NCBI RefSeq assembly: GCF_036320965.1
Contig: NC_092240.1
Location: 7,970,001-8,034,000, forward strand
DNA length: 64,000 nucleotides
Source of the DNA: Panulirus ornatus
Taxonomy: Eukaryota; Arthropoda; Malacostraca; Decapoda; Palinuridae
Direction: 5' to 3'
The translations under genes were made by a program, and so were the position numbers. This document shows positions 23,060 to 32,939 of the stretch, one piece after another. The notes beneath the pieces were generated by a model. It had not been told where the DNA came from. It did not search any database and worked only from the letters and a program-made list of their open reading frames with translations. How positions within the stretch are numbered: position 1 is the stretch's first letter; each line of letters starts with the position of its first letter.

Positions 23060-24375
23060 GCGTTGCTCGAGATGTCAGTGGAGGAAGGTGAAGTGTCAAG
23101 GTTGCTGGAGGAGGTCGAATGTCACACTTATCCTTAAGGGAGACCGAAAGGACTCGCGCCAAAGTTCAGAACCGGTCTCCCCTGAGGAGTGTGATGTCTG
23201 TATGATACTGGAAAGGTTAATCACGAAGGATATGGATGATTACTGAAGAAGGAATGACGAAGGAAAGGCTACCATACTGGCAGGCAAAGGTGGAGTCAGA
23301 GAAAGGAGGTCATGTGTAACAAGGAGCTTCCAAATTTCTACGAGAGAGTGAGCTCTGCAAGTGGGGAAAAAATATGAGAGATGGTTGGTTGAGTAGTCTG
23401 CATTTGGACTGCCAGAAAGCATTTGACACTTTGCCTTCTATAAGAGGATGGTAGAGAAATTGGATCATCGGGTTGGTATAAAGGGTGAGACTCCATCGTT
23501 GGGTGGATAATCTTAATGGAAGGGAACAAATGAGAATCAGAGGAGCCTTCTTGAATTGGTTTTAGGTCAGCAGTGGCATCCCGCAGGGTTCTGGCCTGGG
23601 ACCATTGTTCTTCTTGATCTTTGTAAACGACTTGACGGAAGGGTTGGCTGGAATCCGACATGAATATGTTTGCCGATGATGCTAAAGGCCATCAAGTAAA
23701 AAAAAAAAAAAAAAGATAGGAAAGAACTGCATCAACTTGCAAGGGGACCTCGGCAAACTCCAAAAGTGCGCCTGGTACATTGTTGAATGGGAGTCGATCC
23801 TGAGGAAGTACAAATGAGGATGTAACATATTGAAGAAAGCCTCGGCGCAAACACTGTCTCAATAGGGAACAGCTGCAGGAACCTGCGGTTGAAAAGGACT
23901 TGAAGGGGTCGACACTGTACCTAACCTAACCTGAGGCGAGCATGATCAAGAAACTTAAACTGAATGATTGTAAATATTAAAACTCCATTCACGTTCATGG
24001 ATAAGGAGATATTGAGCGAAGATCTTCACATTATCATGAAGGAAATGGTTATAATAGACTTATGGTTATAATAGACTTCTCAAGTTTGTGAACGTTGCTA
24101 CAGAGAGACACACAAAGCGCAGATTGGAAAAAAAGTCCAGAAGAAGGCGACCAAGTTGGTACCGGAATTATTATATACAGAGCTGCGTTACGACGACTGG
24201 TTAGCGACCGACCCTGGCTCTGACCGACGTGGAAGAGAGAGGAGTCAGGCGCAACCTGATCGTAGTCATGTACACCAGTATAATGACGTGATCAGAGAAC
24301 AGTTCATGGAGAGGTGCAGGATTGGAACATCTCGAGGCCATGGATGCAACTGAACGAAGAACACGTTTGAAAGAT
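23060..24375 (+). pseudogene. Decayed CR1/Jockey-like LINE reverse transcriptase
   Basis: Scattered across shifting frames are RT signatures in the right order: LILKGDRKDSR (fingers entry), LDCQKAFDTLPS (first catalytic Asp region), SSGIPQGSGLGPLFFLIFVN (GVPQGS-type block), a FADDA-like block at about 23669-23685 (frame shifted), LQGDLGKLQKCAWY, and near the 3' end KKATKLVPEL and ELRYDDWL (24130-24200), followed by LEERR-like residues. It differs clearly from the [10 protein letters not shown] family elsewhere in the window. Multiple stops and frameshifts make it an old relic. Confidence 0.75.
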
Positions 24376-24377
24376 GT

Positions 24378-24590
24378 AAAGACGTACTTTTATGTAACGT
24401 TGTACTTTTGTGTAACGTTGTACTTTTATGTAACGTTGTACTTTTGTGTAACGTTGTACTTTTATGTAACGTTGTACTTTTATGTAACGTTGTACTTTTA
24501 TGTAACGTTGTACTTTTATGTAACGTTGTACTTTTATGTAACGTTGTACTTTTATGTAACGTTGTCCTTTTGTGTAACAGTTGTCCTTTT
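24378..24590. repeat. 18-bp minisatellite
   Basis: About 12 copies of ACGTTGTACTTTTATGTA (T/G variant in TTTTATG/TTTTGTG). It lies directly at the 3' end of the LINE relic. Confidence 0.95.
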
Positions 24591-24857
24591 GTATCACACT
24601 AGCTGGTGGATGATTGGGATCAAATGAGACGGTAAATGTGGAACACCACGAACCAAATGAATGAAAGTCGCGACGACAGATATGGTTGTTCAAGAAATTG
24701 AGGAGGAGGAAGGGAGGGAGGCGAGGGAGGGGGGGGGGTTGTTATTGTGGTCCCCCCCCAGCGATTGTAAGAACTCCCAATCCCCCTCCTCCTCCTCCTC
24801 CTCCCCCCCCCCAAACCGTACAGTACAAATAGGTAATCATAGAATAGTAGAAAGAAT

Positions 24858-24859
<2 letters not shown>
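24591..24859. other. Spacer with GGA, poly-G and poly-C runs
   Basis: Low-complexity patches near 24700-24815. No gene. Confidence 0.6.

Positions 24860-24906
<47 letters not shown>
24860..24906. repeat. (CA)n microsatellite
   Basis: About 23 CA units, followed by C-rich sequence to about 24970. Confidence 0.95.
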
Positions 24907-24907
<1 letters not shown>

Positions 24908-25250
24908 GACCCTCCCCTTCCCCAACCCCTGTCCCCAACCCACCCTCCCCCTCCCCTCCCCAAACCATCCATCAAGGGCAGGTTATCCCTCTATAGAGCG
25001 GGCTACCCGTCCGCCCCACAACGCCCTCTGTCATGATTTCTCCAAGCTCACAAAACCGCCCAAATAGAGAGGGAGTGTTAATGGCAAGCGGTGGAGATGG
25101 ACAGTAGACAGATCCCCTGTGTCCGCCCCGTCCACACACCCATCGTCTGTCTACCGCCGGGTGATGGATCACCCCCCCCCCCCCGTCTATATTGACGGAG
25201 TCCCGGATGACGATCATCACTGGGTTTTTCGCTATGAAGTTCTGTGACGA

Positions 25251-25253
<3 letters not shown>

Positions 25254-25297
<44 letters not shown>
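25254..25297. repeat. (TG)n microsatellite
   Basis: About 22 TG units. The left flank 24970-25253 is unique, with a C-run near 25172. Confidence 0.95.
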
Positions 25298-25300
<3 letters not shown>

Positions 25301-25443
25301 CATTAACTCTAGTCGTCCTGTTCGTCAAAGAGCAAAATATCGAAATTGTACAATTTTAGAATGTATAGCTTCGTCCATTGTCGTCTATATTTAACAATTT
25401 CTATTTTCTATACAGTTTTGGGAGGCCAGAGTTTATGGATTTT

Positions 25444-25445
<2 letters not shown>

Positions 25446-25507
<62 letters not shown>
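25446..25507. repeat. (CT)n microsatellite
   Basis: About 31 CT units. Confidence 0.96.
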
Positions 25508-25510
<3 letters not shown>

Positions 25511-26023
25511 CGTCTTTTCTAACAGTTTATTCAAATTTGGAATTTTCACAATTTTGTGACCAGAATTATGTATTTTTTCTTTTTTTTTCTTCTCGGATTA
25601 AATTTCGGAAATATTTCTCTTTTTACAACAATTTAAAGATTCTTATTTTTCATAGTTGTGCTTAAAATTACAATTATTTATTCATTTTCTTATGTCCCTT
25701 CCTACGTTCGTTTCTATAAATATTTCTTCTAACAATTTTGTACAATTGTTATATATACTTCAAAAATTTCCTAGGTCAAAATTACAATTTTACCTCTTTC
25801 AAAATTTCCATTTTTTTCCTAAAGTTTTTTTCAACATTTTTTTAAAACTTGTTTCATTCCAAAAATTACCAATTTTTTTCCCTAAATTGTTCAACCCTTA
25901 TTTTAAACGCATTTCATCCCAAATATTATCAATTTCTTTTTCTTCTTGATTTTTAACCTTTTTAAACACCATTCCCAAACATCTTCACCAAGGACAGTTA
26001 ATTAAAAATTTTTCTATGATAAA
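25508..26023. other. T-rich degenerate segment
   Basis: AATTTT/CAATTTC words recur at about 20-60 bp spacing, suggesting an old decayed AT repeat. The open frame (Phe/Ser-rich) reflects composition. Confidence 0.55.
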
Positions 26024-26105
26024 ACATATGTACAAATCATATGTACAAGTCATATGTACAAATCATATGTACAAGACATATGTACGAAACATATATACAG
26101 AACAT
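26024..26105. repeat. 13-bp ACATATGTACAAA-type array
   Basis: Five to six copies of CATATGTACAA(A/G). CATATG is palindromic. Confidence 0.88.
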
Positions 26106-26204
26106 TTGTATACTTTCTGGACATGTTGGTGACCCAAGAGCAGATGTTAATTATCATATATACACACTATAGTTCCATTTTCCCCCGACCTCCCTCCTTT
26201 CTTC

Positions 26205-26596
26205 CCCCCACCCCCGTATTCTGGGGGTATGTGGTGTTCTCCGGGGGTTCGGGTTGAGCATTAGGTAGGTGGGTGTTTGAGGGTAGGCTGTGTGTTCATT
26301 TGTAGGGGAGGGAGGGCAGAGAGGCCCAGCTCCTAGTCCTTCCCTCCCCCATATTCTGGGGGTATGTCGTGTTCTACGGGGGTGAGGTAAGGGGTTTTAG
26401 GTTAGGTTATGTTTTTGATGCTTGAGGGCAGCCTATGTGGTGTGGGTCGTGGGGGGGAAAAAAGGAGGGTAGAGGGGCCCCAGGCTTTCCCCCATATTCT
26501 GGGGTTATGTGGTGTTCTCCGGGGGGAGGGGGGTGAAGGTAAAGTGAGGTTAGGTTTGGGTGTTTGAGGGCAGGCAGACTGTGTGTTGTGGGGGAG

Positions 26597-26600
<4 letters not shown>
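26205..26600. repeat. About 140-bp tandem triplication
   Basis: TATTCTGGGG + TATGTGGTGTTCTCCGGGGG recurs at about 26217, 26352 and 26495, each followed by GGGTGTTTGAGGGYAGGC-like and GGGAGGGCAGAGAGGCCC-like sequence. Copies have diverged by small indels. Confidence 0.88.
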
Positions 26601-26644
<44 letters not shown>

Positions 26645-26826
26645 CCAGCCAGGCACAAGGCTTATGTCTGTATCAAACACACGCTGTGTGGGACCTTCGA
26701 AGGAATTTCGTGGCATAAGCCTTTCTGTAAACACGGCGAGAGGGGAGGGGAGGGCAGGGCAGGGGAGGGGAGGGGAGGGGAGGGGAGGATCCGGGGTTTT
26801 GGTCGTCCGGCACAAAGGGGGTCCTG

Positions 26827-26900
<74 letters not shown>

Positions 26901-26961
26901 GGCCAACACCGGTTCTCTGGTTTCTGTGCATATTTAATTTCTTTCTTTTTTTCCTTCCTTT

Positions 26962-27002
<41 letters not shown>

Positions 27003-27052
27003 TTCTTCTTCTTCTTTTTCGTCTATCCAAAATAGTTTAAGTTGGTTCTGTG

Positions 27053-27090
<38 letters not shown>

Positions 27091-27092
27091 GG
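26601..27092. repeat. Microsatellite cluster: (GA)n, (GGGGA)n, (CT)n, (TTTC)n, (TTC)n, (CTAT)n
   Basis: GA at about 26600-26640, GGGGA/GGGCA at about 26740-26788, CT at about 26829-26898, TTTC at about 26940-27000, TTC at 27000-27016 and CTAT at 27053-27090. The GGGGA block is a quadruplex candidate. Confidence 0.93.
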
Positions 27093-27109
27093 CGTCGGTC
27101 TCATCGCCA

Positions 27110-27480
27110 AAACTGGTTTTCTCCTTCTCTCCAACACTTCGTGTTCTCCAACGTTATTACGACGCCAGTAACCTATCCTTCTCCAACAGTGGTTCTCTAC
27201 CATTCCCCCACCGTTGTTTCTCCAACGACTACCCTGTTCCGCCAACAATAGCCTCTCCACCATTGTGTGTTCTCCAGCAGCGTTACCTCTACCATTCCTT
27301 GTCCTCCAACACTGTGGCTCTCCTCCACCACCCTCACGTTCTCCACCACTGGCCCTCCAGCACTCGCTGTCTTCCACTACTGTCTCTCCATCATTGGTTC
27401 TCCAGCACTCCGCTTCCTCCAACCCTGATTCTTCAACACCTCGTGTCCTCCAACACTCTATCCTCCGCTATCCCGTGTTG
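27110..27480. repeat. Degenerate TTCTCCAACACT repeat
   Basis: TTCTCCA(A/C)CA(C/G)T recurs irregularly about every 25-35 bp. Old array. Frames are Ser/Pro/Leu-rich and not gene-like. Confidence 0.65.
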
Positions 27481-28372
27481 GTGCACACAGGTAACCTCTG
27501 GTGCACATGATGAACATCTGGTGCACGTGATGAACATCTGGTGCACATGATGAACATCTGGTGCACATGATGAACATCTGGTGCACGTGACGAACCTCTG
27601 GTGCACATGATGAACATCTGGTGCACGTGATGAACATCTGGTGCACATGATGAACATCTGGTGCACGTGACGAACATCTGGTGCACATGATGAACATCTG
27701 GTGCACATGATGAACATCTGGTGCACATGATGAACCTCTGGTGCACATGATGAACATCTGGTGCACATGATGAACATCTGGTGCACGTGATGAACATCTG
27801 GTGCACATGATGAACATCTGGTGCACGTGATGAACATCTGGTGCACATGATGAACATCTGGTGCACATGATGAATCTCTGGTGCACATTATGAACATCTG
27901 GTGCACATGATGAACATCTGGTGCACATGATGAACATCTGGTGCACGTGATGAACATCTGGTGCACATGATGAACATCTGGTGCACATGATGAGCATCTG
28001 GTGCACATGATGAACATCTGGTGCACATGATGAACATCTGGTGCACATGATGAGCATCTGGTGCACATGATGAACATCTGGTGCACATGATGAGCATCTG
28101 GTGCTCATGAAGAACCTCTGGTGCACATGATGAGCCTCAGGTGCACGTGATGAACATCTGGTGCACGTGATGAGCCTCAGATGCACGTGATGAGCCTCAG
28201 GTGCACGTGAGGAACATCTGGTGCACGTGATGAACATCTGGTGCACGTGATGAACATCTGGTGCACGTGATGAGCCTCAGGTGCACGTGATGAGCCTCAG
28301 GTGCACGTGAGGAACATCTGGTGCACGTGATGAACATCTGGTGCACGTGATATCAGCCTGTTGTGCACACAG
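27481..28372. repeat. 20-bp minisatellite (CATCTGGTGCACATGATGAA)
   Basis: About 44 units of exactly 20 bp. GTGCAC is palindromic, and many units carry CACGTG-type GCACGTGA instead of GCACATGA. From about 28130 a second subfamily (GAGCCTCAG) alternates with the first in a higher-order pattern. Because 20 is not a multiple of three, all three minus-strand frames are open with the same 20-residue repeat (MFIMCTRCSSCAPDVHHVHQ). Not a gene. Confidence 0.96.
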
Positions 28373-28660
28373 TGCACGTGAGGGGGGGAGGGAGGGAGAG
28401 AAGGAGGGGGGGGGAGGTAAGGAAGGTTAGATCAGGGAGGGATTTATACTATGATTTGCGAATTTATATATATATATATATATTTATATTATGGCTATAA
28501 GATTTTTTGTAAATACATTTAATGCACAGAGGATGGCTTAATTAACGCGCCAATTTTAATTAGATCTCTAAATTAAAGTCAGCTCATATATTTGAACACC
28601 TCCCCCAAAAAAAAATATGAAATTCCAAGCTGAAGGAAGATGATCATATAAATCTATAAC
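28373..28660. other. Spacer
   Basis: G-rich patch at 28380-28420 and a short TA run at 28465-28485. The rest is unique AT-rich, without a gene. Confidence 0.55.
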
Positions 28661-28684
28661 CATTCGGTCTTGCCTCTTGAATCA

Positions 28685-28892
28685 CAGCTATATAAATCGT
28701 CCTCCATCTTATGTCTACATAAATCGCCCTCCATCTTTTAACATGTCTATATAAATCGCCCTCCATCTTATAACATGTCTATATAAATCCCCCTCCATCT
28801 TATAACATGTCTATATAAATCCCCCTCCATCTTATAACATGTCTATATAAATCCCCTTCCATCTTATAGCATGTCTATATAAATCCGCCTCT
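28685..28892. repeat. 32-bp minisatellite
   Basis: Six copies of ATGTCTATATAAATCCCCCT + CCATCTTATAAC. Each copy contains TATATAAAT, a TATA-like word. Confidence 0.92.
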
Positions 28893-29118
28893 TATCACCA
28901 GGTATAGTAGACTGGGCCATTAGACACATCGCTGACGAGCTAACTGCTTGTTAGAGCGTCATACAGTAATTAGCAGTGTGTGTAGTTTATAACCCCCCCC
29001 CCCACACACACCCCCGCCGTGTGTGTGTGTGTGTGTTGTGGAATTTGAGCGATGATGATCACATAGGGCATGCCATACGAATGATGATAATTCCCACAAA
29101 GCCTACGTGGCGTAACGC
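28893..29118. other. Unique spacer
   Basis: Short C and (TG)n runs near 28996-29040. No gene. Confidence 0.5.
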
Positions 29119-29159
29119 ATTTCATTCATTCATTCATTATGCCGATGAATGAATGAAAT
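29119..29159. other. Perfect 15-bp hairpin from inverted (ATTC)n/(GAAT)n
   Basis: ATTTCATTCATTCAT (29119-29133) pairs with ATGAATGAATGAAAT (29145-29159), leaving an 11-nt loop. Confidence 0.9.
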
Positions 29160-29231
29160 TGGATGAAAACATATTATAATAATCTTGTTCCACGATAGAC
29201 AATGGCAAACACATTATATGGCACGAGAGAG

Positions 29232-29247
29232 AATATATATATGTATA

Positions 29248-29322
<75 letters not shown>

Positions 29323-29383
29323 ATAATGCTTCGCACAACCTCTTAAAATCTGTGATCACAACCTCTTTGAAGGCACAAGGTTG

Positions 29384-29438
<55 letters not shown>

Positions 29439-29475
29439 TATGTGTATGTATATATGTGTGTGTGTGTGTGTGTGG
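29232..29475. repeat. (TA)n, (CA)n and (TG)n cluster
   Basis: TA at about 29232-29320, CA at about 29389-29435 and TG at about 29455-29475, with about 70 bp of unique DNA after the TA. Confidence 0.95.
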
Positions 29476-29599
29476 AGGTGTGGAGGAGAACGTCCCTAAC
29501 CCTGATTATAGGATGTAAGCCAATAATCTTGAAGTTTATGGAGGGTATGTGGTTGTGGGAGCGGGGAGGAGGAGGGAGGGGTGTGTGTTGTAGGTTGTG

Positions 29600-29862
29600 G
29601 GGTAGGTAGGTAGGGAGGTAAGGTACGTAGGTAGGTAGGGTAAGTAGGTAGGTAGGTAGGTAGGTTGTGGGGTAGGTAGGTAGGTAGGTAGGTAGGTAGG
29701 GTAAGTAGGTAGGTAGGTAGGTAGGTTGTGGGGTAGGTAGGTAGGGTAGGGAGGTAGGGTAGGGAGGTAGGTAGGTAGGTAGGTAGGTAGGTAGGGTAGG
29801 TAAGGTAGGTAGGTAGGTAGGTAGGTAGGGTAGGGTAGGTAGGTAGGTAGGTAGGGTGTTTG
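29600..29862. repeat. (GGTA)n with GGGTAGGG variants
   Basis: GTAG tetranucleotides interrupted by GTTGTGGGGTAG blocks (three times) and TAGGGTAGGG. G-strand bias makes quadruplexes possible. It resembles arthropod telomere repeats only loosely (TAGG without the TT), so it is not called telomeric. Confidence 0.93.
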
Positions 29863-29979
29863 TAGAGGGGGGAGGGGTAGGGGTGTACCACTATCAATAC
29901 GTCTACAATCTTTGAATTATCTTGTAATCCTTCCCCTCCCCCTTCCCTCCCCCTGTGATCACTGTTACGAAAGCCAATA

Positions 29980-30030
29980 GAGTGAGTGAGTGAGTGAGTG
30001 AGTGAGTGAGTGAGTGAGAGTGAGAGTGAG
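29980..30030. repeat. (GAGT)n microsatellite
   Basis: About ten GAGT units changing to GAGAGT. Confidence 0.93.
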
Positions 30031-30099
30031 GAAGAGTGTTAGCTTAAAAAAGGCCATCATATTTTGGTATAGTAGGGTTCCCACCATAACCAGACTACC

Positions 30100-30182
30100 A
30101 CACCACCACAACACACTACCACACCACACCACCACACTACCACACTCTCCCTCTCCCTCTCCCTCTCCCTTCCTCTCCCTCT
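30100..30182. repeat. (ACCAC)n and (CCCTCT)n
   Basis: CCACAC-rich then five TCCCTC hexamers. Confidence 0.85.
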
Positions 30183-30309
30183 CCCTTGCTCTGCCAGCCA
30201 GACCTGGCCCGGCCTTTGTCAGATCTTGCGTGTAGAAGCGTTCTTCGTGTAACTGAGTGTTATCTCTTAAATACATTCCTGATTAAACTACGAAAATGGT
30301 AAAATGTTT

Positions 30310-30510
30310 GGAAGGCTCTTCCCTCCTCCCCTCCCTCCCTCCTCCCTCCTAAAAAAAAATCCCTCCAATTTTTGTTGTCGGAAGCGCACCGACTCTCCCT
30401 CCCTCCCTCCCTCTCCTCTCCTCCTCCCTCCCTCTCCCTCACCACCGGTCTACTGTCCCTCCCCTTCCCTCCCCTTCCCTCCCCTTTCCCTCCCTCCCTC
30501 CCCCCCAGGA
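30310..30510. other. C/T-rich low-complexity segment
   Basis: CCCTCCCT repeats in blocks. No gene. Confidence 0.7.
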
Positions 30511-30599
30511 GTGCGCGCTGATTCACATCCATTCCGCCACGTCACAGGGGAGAGGAGGGAGGGGAGGTGAGGGAGTTGAGGAGGGAGGGGAATGGGTGG

Positions 30600-30790
30600 T
30601 GGGGAGGAGGGAGTTGAGGGAGGCCGAACCGAAGCCCCGCCTCCGTCCCGCTCTGTGATTGGCCTTACCTCGTCCCCGGTGGCCAATCGGTGGGTCGGGC
30701 GGGCGTGGGCCCCGCCTCCCTCGTTATGCGCAGTTGAGTGATTTCGTTCCCTGGCGTGAGGGTAGCCCCGCCTCGGGGGCTGCTTTATGT
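30600..30790. promoter_or_regulatory. Candidate CpG-rich promoter: three GC boxes, two CCAAT boxes
   Basis: GCCCCGCCTCC (30634-30644), CCCCGCCTCCC (about 30710-30720) and GCCCCGCCTCG (about 30765-30775) are Sp1/KLF-type GC boxes. GTGATTGGCC (30655-30664) and GGCCAATCGG (30681-30690) are CCAAT boxes in opposite orientations. ATGCGCA at about 30726 resembles an NRF1 half-site. No TATA box. This density is typical of housekeeping or bidirectional promoters. Transcription direction and target are unknown. A frame on the plus strand ends at a strong splice donor about 480 bp downstream. Confidence 0.5.
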
Positions 30791-30899
30791 TGAATATGTT
30801 TGAGCTATTGAAAACTTTGCCCGCCGTCTCTCTTTCAATTCTAGCAAGTTTTAATACTGCGTGAGTCAGGCCTAAGCTTCTGTAAAGTTGCAATCAAGG

Positions 30900-31000
30900 A
30901 GGGGGGGAGAGAGAGAGAGAGAGAGAGAGACAGAGGGAGAGACAGAGAGAGAGAGAGAGGAGAGAAGAGAAGAGAGAGAGTAGAGGGAAAAAAATATATA
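30900..31000. repeat. (GA)n-rich tract
   Basis: Imperfect GA with GGGA interruptions. Confidence 0.85.
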
Positions 31001-31028
31001 TATAACGAAGCGGACGCCCTAAAGTTAA

Positions 31029-31269
31029 GATCGGGACCGACGGTGTGTTTTGGGACCCCCCGCCAGACCGGTTGTGCTGAAGAAGTTGCAAGACCTCGAA
31101 AACCAGGAGGCCAGAGCCTCCTGCTGCTGTGGCCTCCACCACCACCTGGACGACCACCACCACCTGGACGACGACGACCACCTGCACCACCTCCTCCACG
31201 ACAGCACACACGGCAGGAGCCGCAGGAGGACCCGCCACCACCTCCGCTACGTCGTCTTCCACGCCCGAG
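31029..31269 (+). CDS. Possible exon fragment with 5' splice site (speculative)
   Basis: A frame open from 31029 reads VVLKKLQDLENQEARASCCC, then His/Asp-rich LHHHLDDHHHLDDDDHLHHL, then RRRTRHHLRYVVFHAR. It meets CCCGAG|GTAAGT, an almost ideal 5' splice site with GT at 31270-31271. It has no ATG, and the middle is a CCACCTGGACGA-type GC-rich minisatellite open in all three frames. The supporting context is the promoter-like segment upstream and a pyrimidine-rich acceptor-like GTCGTCCCGTTGCAG ending at 31892 downstream. No homology recognised. Confidence 0.25.
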
Positions 31270-31317
31270 GTAAGTTGGCCCACAACAATGCTTAAGAACC
31301 AGTCGAATTCTTATTTT

Positions 31318-31319
<2 letters not shown>

Positions 31320-31366
<47 letters not shown>

Positions 31367-31800
31367 GGAGAGGAGGAGGAGGAGGAGGGGAAAGCTTACG
31401 ATTGGCCAAGCTTGGCAATCTCAGATAATCTTGCCCTAATCAGCTTTGTGACATTTTTTAAGACTTAATATTATCATTGGCAGCCGTGGCCTACAGGGAG
31501 AGAGTGAGAGTGAGAGTGTGTGTGAGTGTGTGTGTGTGAGAGGGAGGGGGTATGGTAGTGTGTGTGTGTGTGTGTGTGTGTGGTTCCTGCCACAACGACA
31601 GGAAGTGTGTCTGTGTGTCGTGTTGTGAGCAGGAGCAACAGCAGGAGCAGGAGGAGGAGGAGAGTGTGGAAGAAGAACTCTTCCTCCTCTACCTCCTCCT
31701 CCTCCTCCTTCTCCTCCTCCTCCTCCTAAGTCGTTCCAGTCGTCGTTACACCCTCCTCCTCCTCCTAGTCGTTTCCTACCCTCCTCCCCCCCAAGCATAA
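31320..31800. repeat. (TG)n, GGA and CTC low-complexity cluster
   Basis: TG at about 31320-31365 and 31555-31582, GAGTGTGT-rich at about 31500-31550, GGA at about 31640-31665, and CTC at about 31680-31730. Confidence 0.9.
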
Positions 31801-32039
31801 CCTGTGAGGGTCAATAACGAGTGTCGTAGGCCTATAGTGAAGTGTGGTCGTCCTCCCGTTGTCGTCCTCCCGTTGTTGTCGTCCCGTTGCAGACGGCGAC
31901 GTCCAAAGATGGACGGGTGTCGTGGGGCTGGCGTCTCACCGCCGCTAACGACCACCACAACAGGTCGTTCAAACTGGGCGTCTCGTTAAGTCTTAAGCGA
32001 GTGTGTGTGTGTGTGTGTGTGATATCAACGAATATTAGT

Positions 32040-32545
32040 AGTGTGGTGTTTCGTGTGGTCTGGGTGTGTGGTGTTTCGTGTGGTCTGGGCGTGTGGTGTT
32101 TCGTGTGGTCTGGGCGTGTGGTGTTTCGTGTGGTCTGGGTGTGTGGTGTTTCGTGTGGTCTGGGCGTGTGGTGTTTCGTGTGGTCTGGGCGTGTGGTGTT
32201 TCGTGTGGTCTGGGTGTGTGGTGTTTCGTGTGGTCTGGGCGTGTGGTGTTTCGTGTGGTCTGGGTGTGTGGTGTTTCGTGTGGTCTGGGTGTGTGGTGTT
32301 TCGTGTGGTCTGGGCGTGTGGTGTTTCGTGTGGTCTGGGCGTGTGGTGTTTCGTGTGGTCTGGGCGTGTGGTGTTTCGTGTGGTCTGGGTGTGTGGTGTT
32401 TCGTGTGGTCTGGGCGTGTGGTGTTTCGTGTGGTCTGGGCGTGTGGTGTTTCGTGTGGTCTGGGTGTGTGGTGTTTCGTGTGGTCTGGGCGTGTGGTGTT
32501 TCGTGTGGTCTGGGCGTGTGGTGTTTCGTGTGGTCTGCGCGTGTG
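32040..32545. repeat. 25-bp minisatellite (GTGTTTCGTGTGGTCTGGG)
   Basis: Twenty 25-bp units identical except for one C/T position. The C/T order is T,C,C repeated with a few slips, meaning a 75-bp higher-order unit. Because 25 is not a multiple of three, the same 25-residue peptide (CGVSCGLGVWCFVWSG portion) reads through all three plus frames. These frames are by-products of the repeat. Confidence 0.97.
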
Positions 32546-32571
32546 GTAGGTGACGTGCTTAAGCTGTGCCC

Positions 32572-32870
32572 TGGGGTGTTAAACCAGGGCTGGACCGTTA
32601 AAGCAGGGCTGGACCGTTAAACCAGGGCTGGCCGTTAAACCAGGGCTGGACCTTTAAACTAGGGCTGGACCGTTAAACCAAGGCTGGCCGTTAAACCAGG
32701 GCTGGACCTTTAAACTAGGGCTGACCGTTAAACCAAGGCTGGTCGTTAAACCAGGGTTGGACCATCAAACCAGGGCTGGACCTTTAAACTAAGGCTGGCC
32801 GTTAAACCAGGATGGACTGTTAAAACTAGAGTGGAACGTGGTACGCGGAGTGGTCCGTTAAACCAGTCTA
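32572..32870. repeat. About 19-bp minisatellite
   Basis: About 15 units of GGGCTGGACCGTTAAACCA, with 18-bp and variant forms (CTTTAAACT). More diverged to the right. Confidence 0.93.
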
Positions 32871-32939
32871 TGTCGGTTCGAAGCAGGGTTTAAGTGGAGT
32901 CTGTTTTAAGGGACCCGAAAATGAGTGTGTGGTGAGCCG

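Noticed and set aside
27433..28246. 262-residue minus-strand frame with CTRCSSCAPDVHHVHQ repeats
   Set aside because: Product of the stop-free 20-bp array, with equivalent frames in other phases.
29600..29862. Telomere repeat array
   Set aside because: The arthropod telomere unit is TTAGG. This tract is GGTA/GGGTA without TT and lies internally.
31842..32620. Plus-strand frames of 170-235 residues (VFRVVWVCGVSCGLGVW)
   Set aside because: All three frames give the same peptide, as expected of a 25-bp array. Not a gene.
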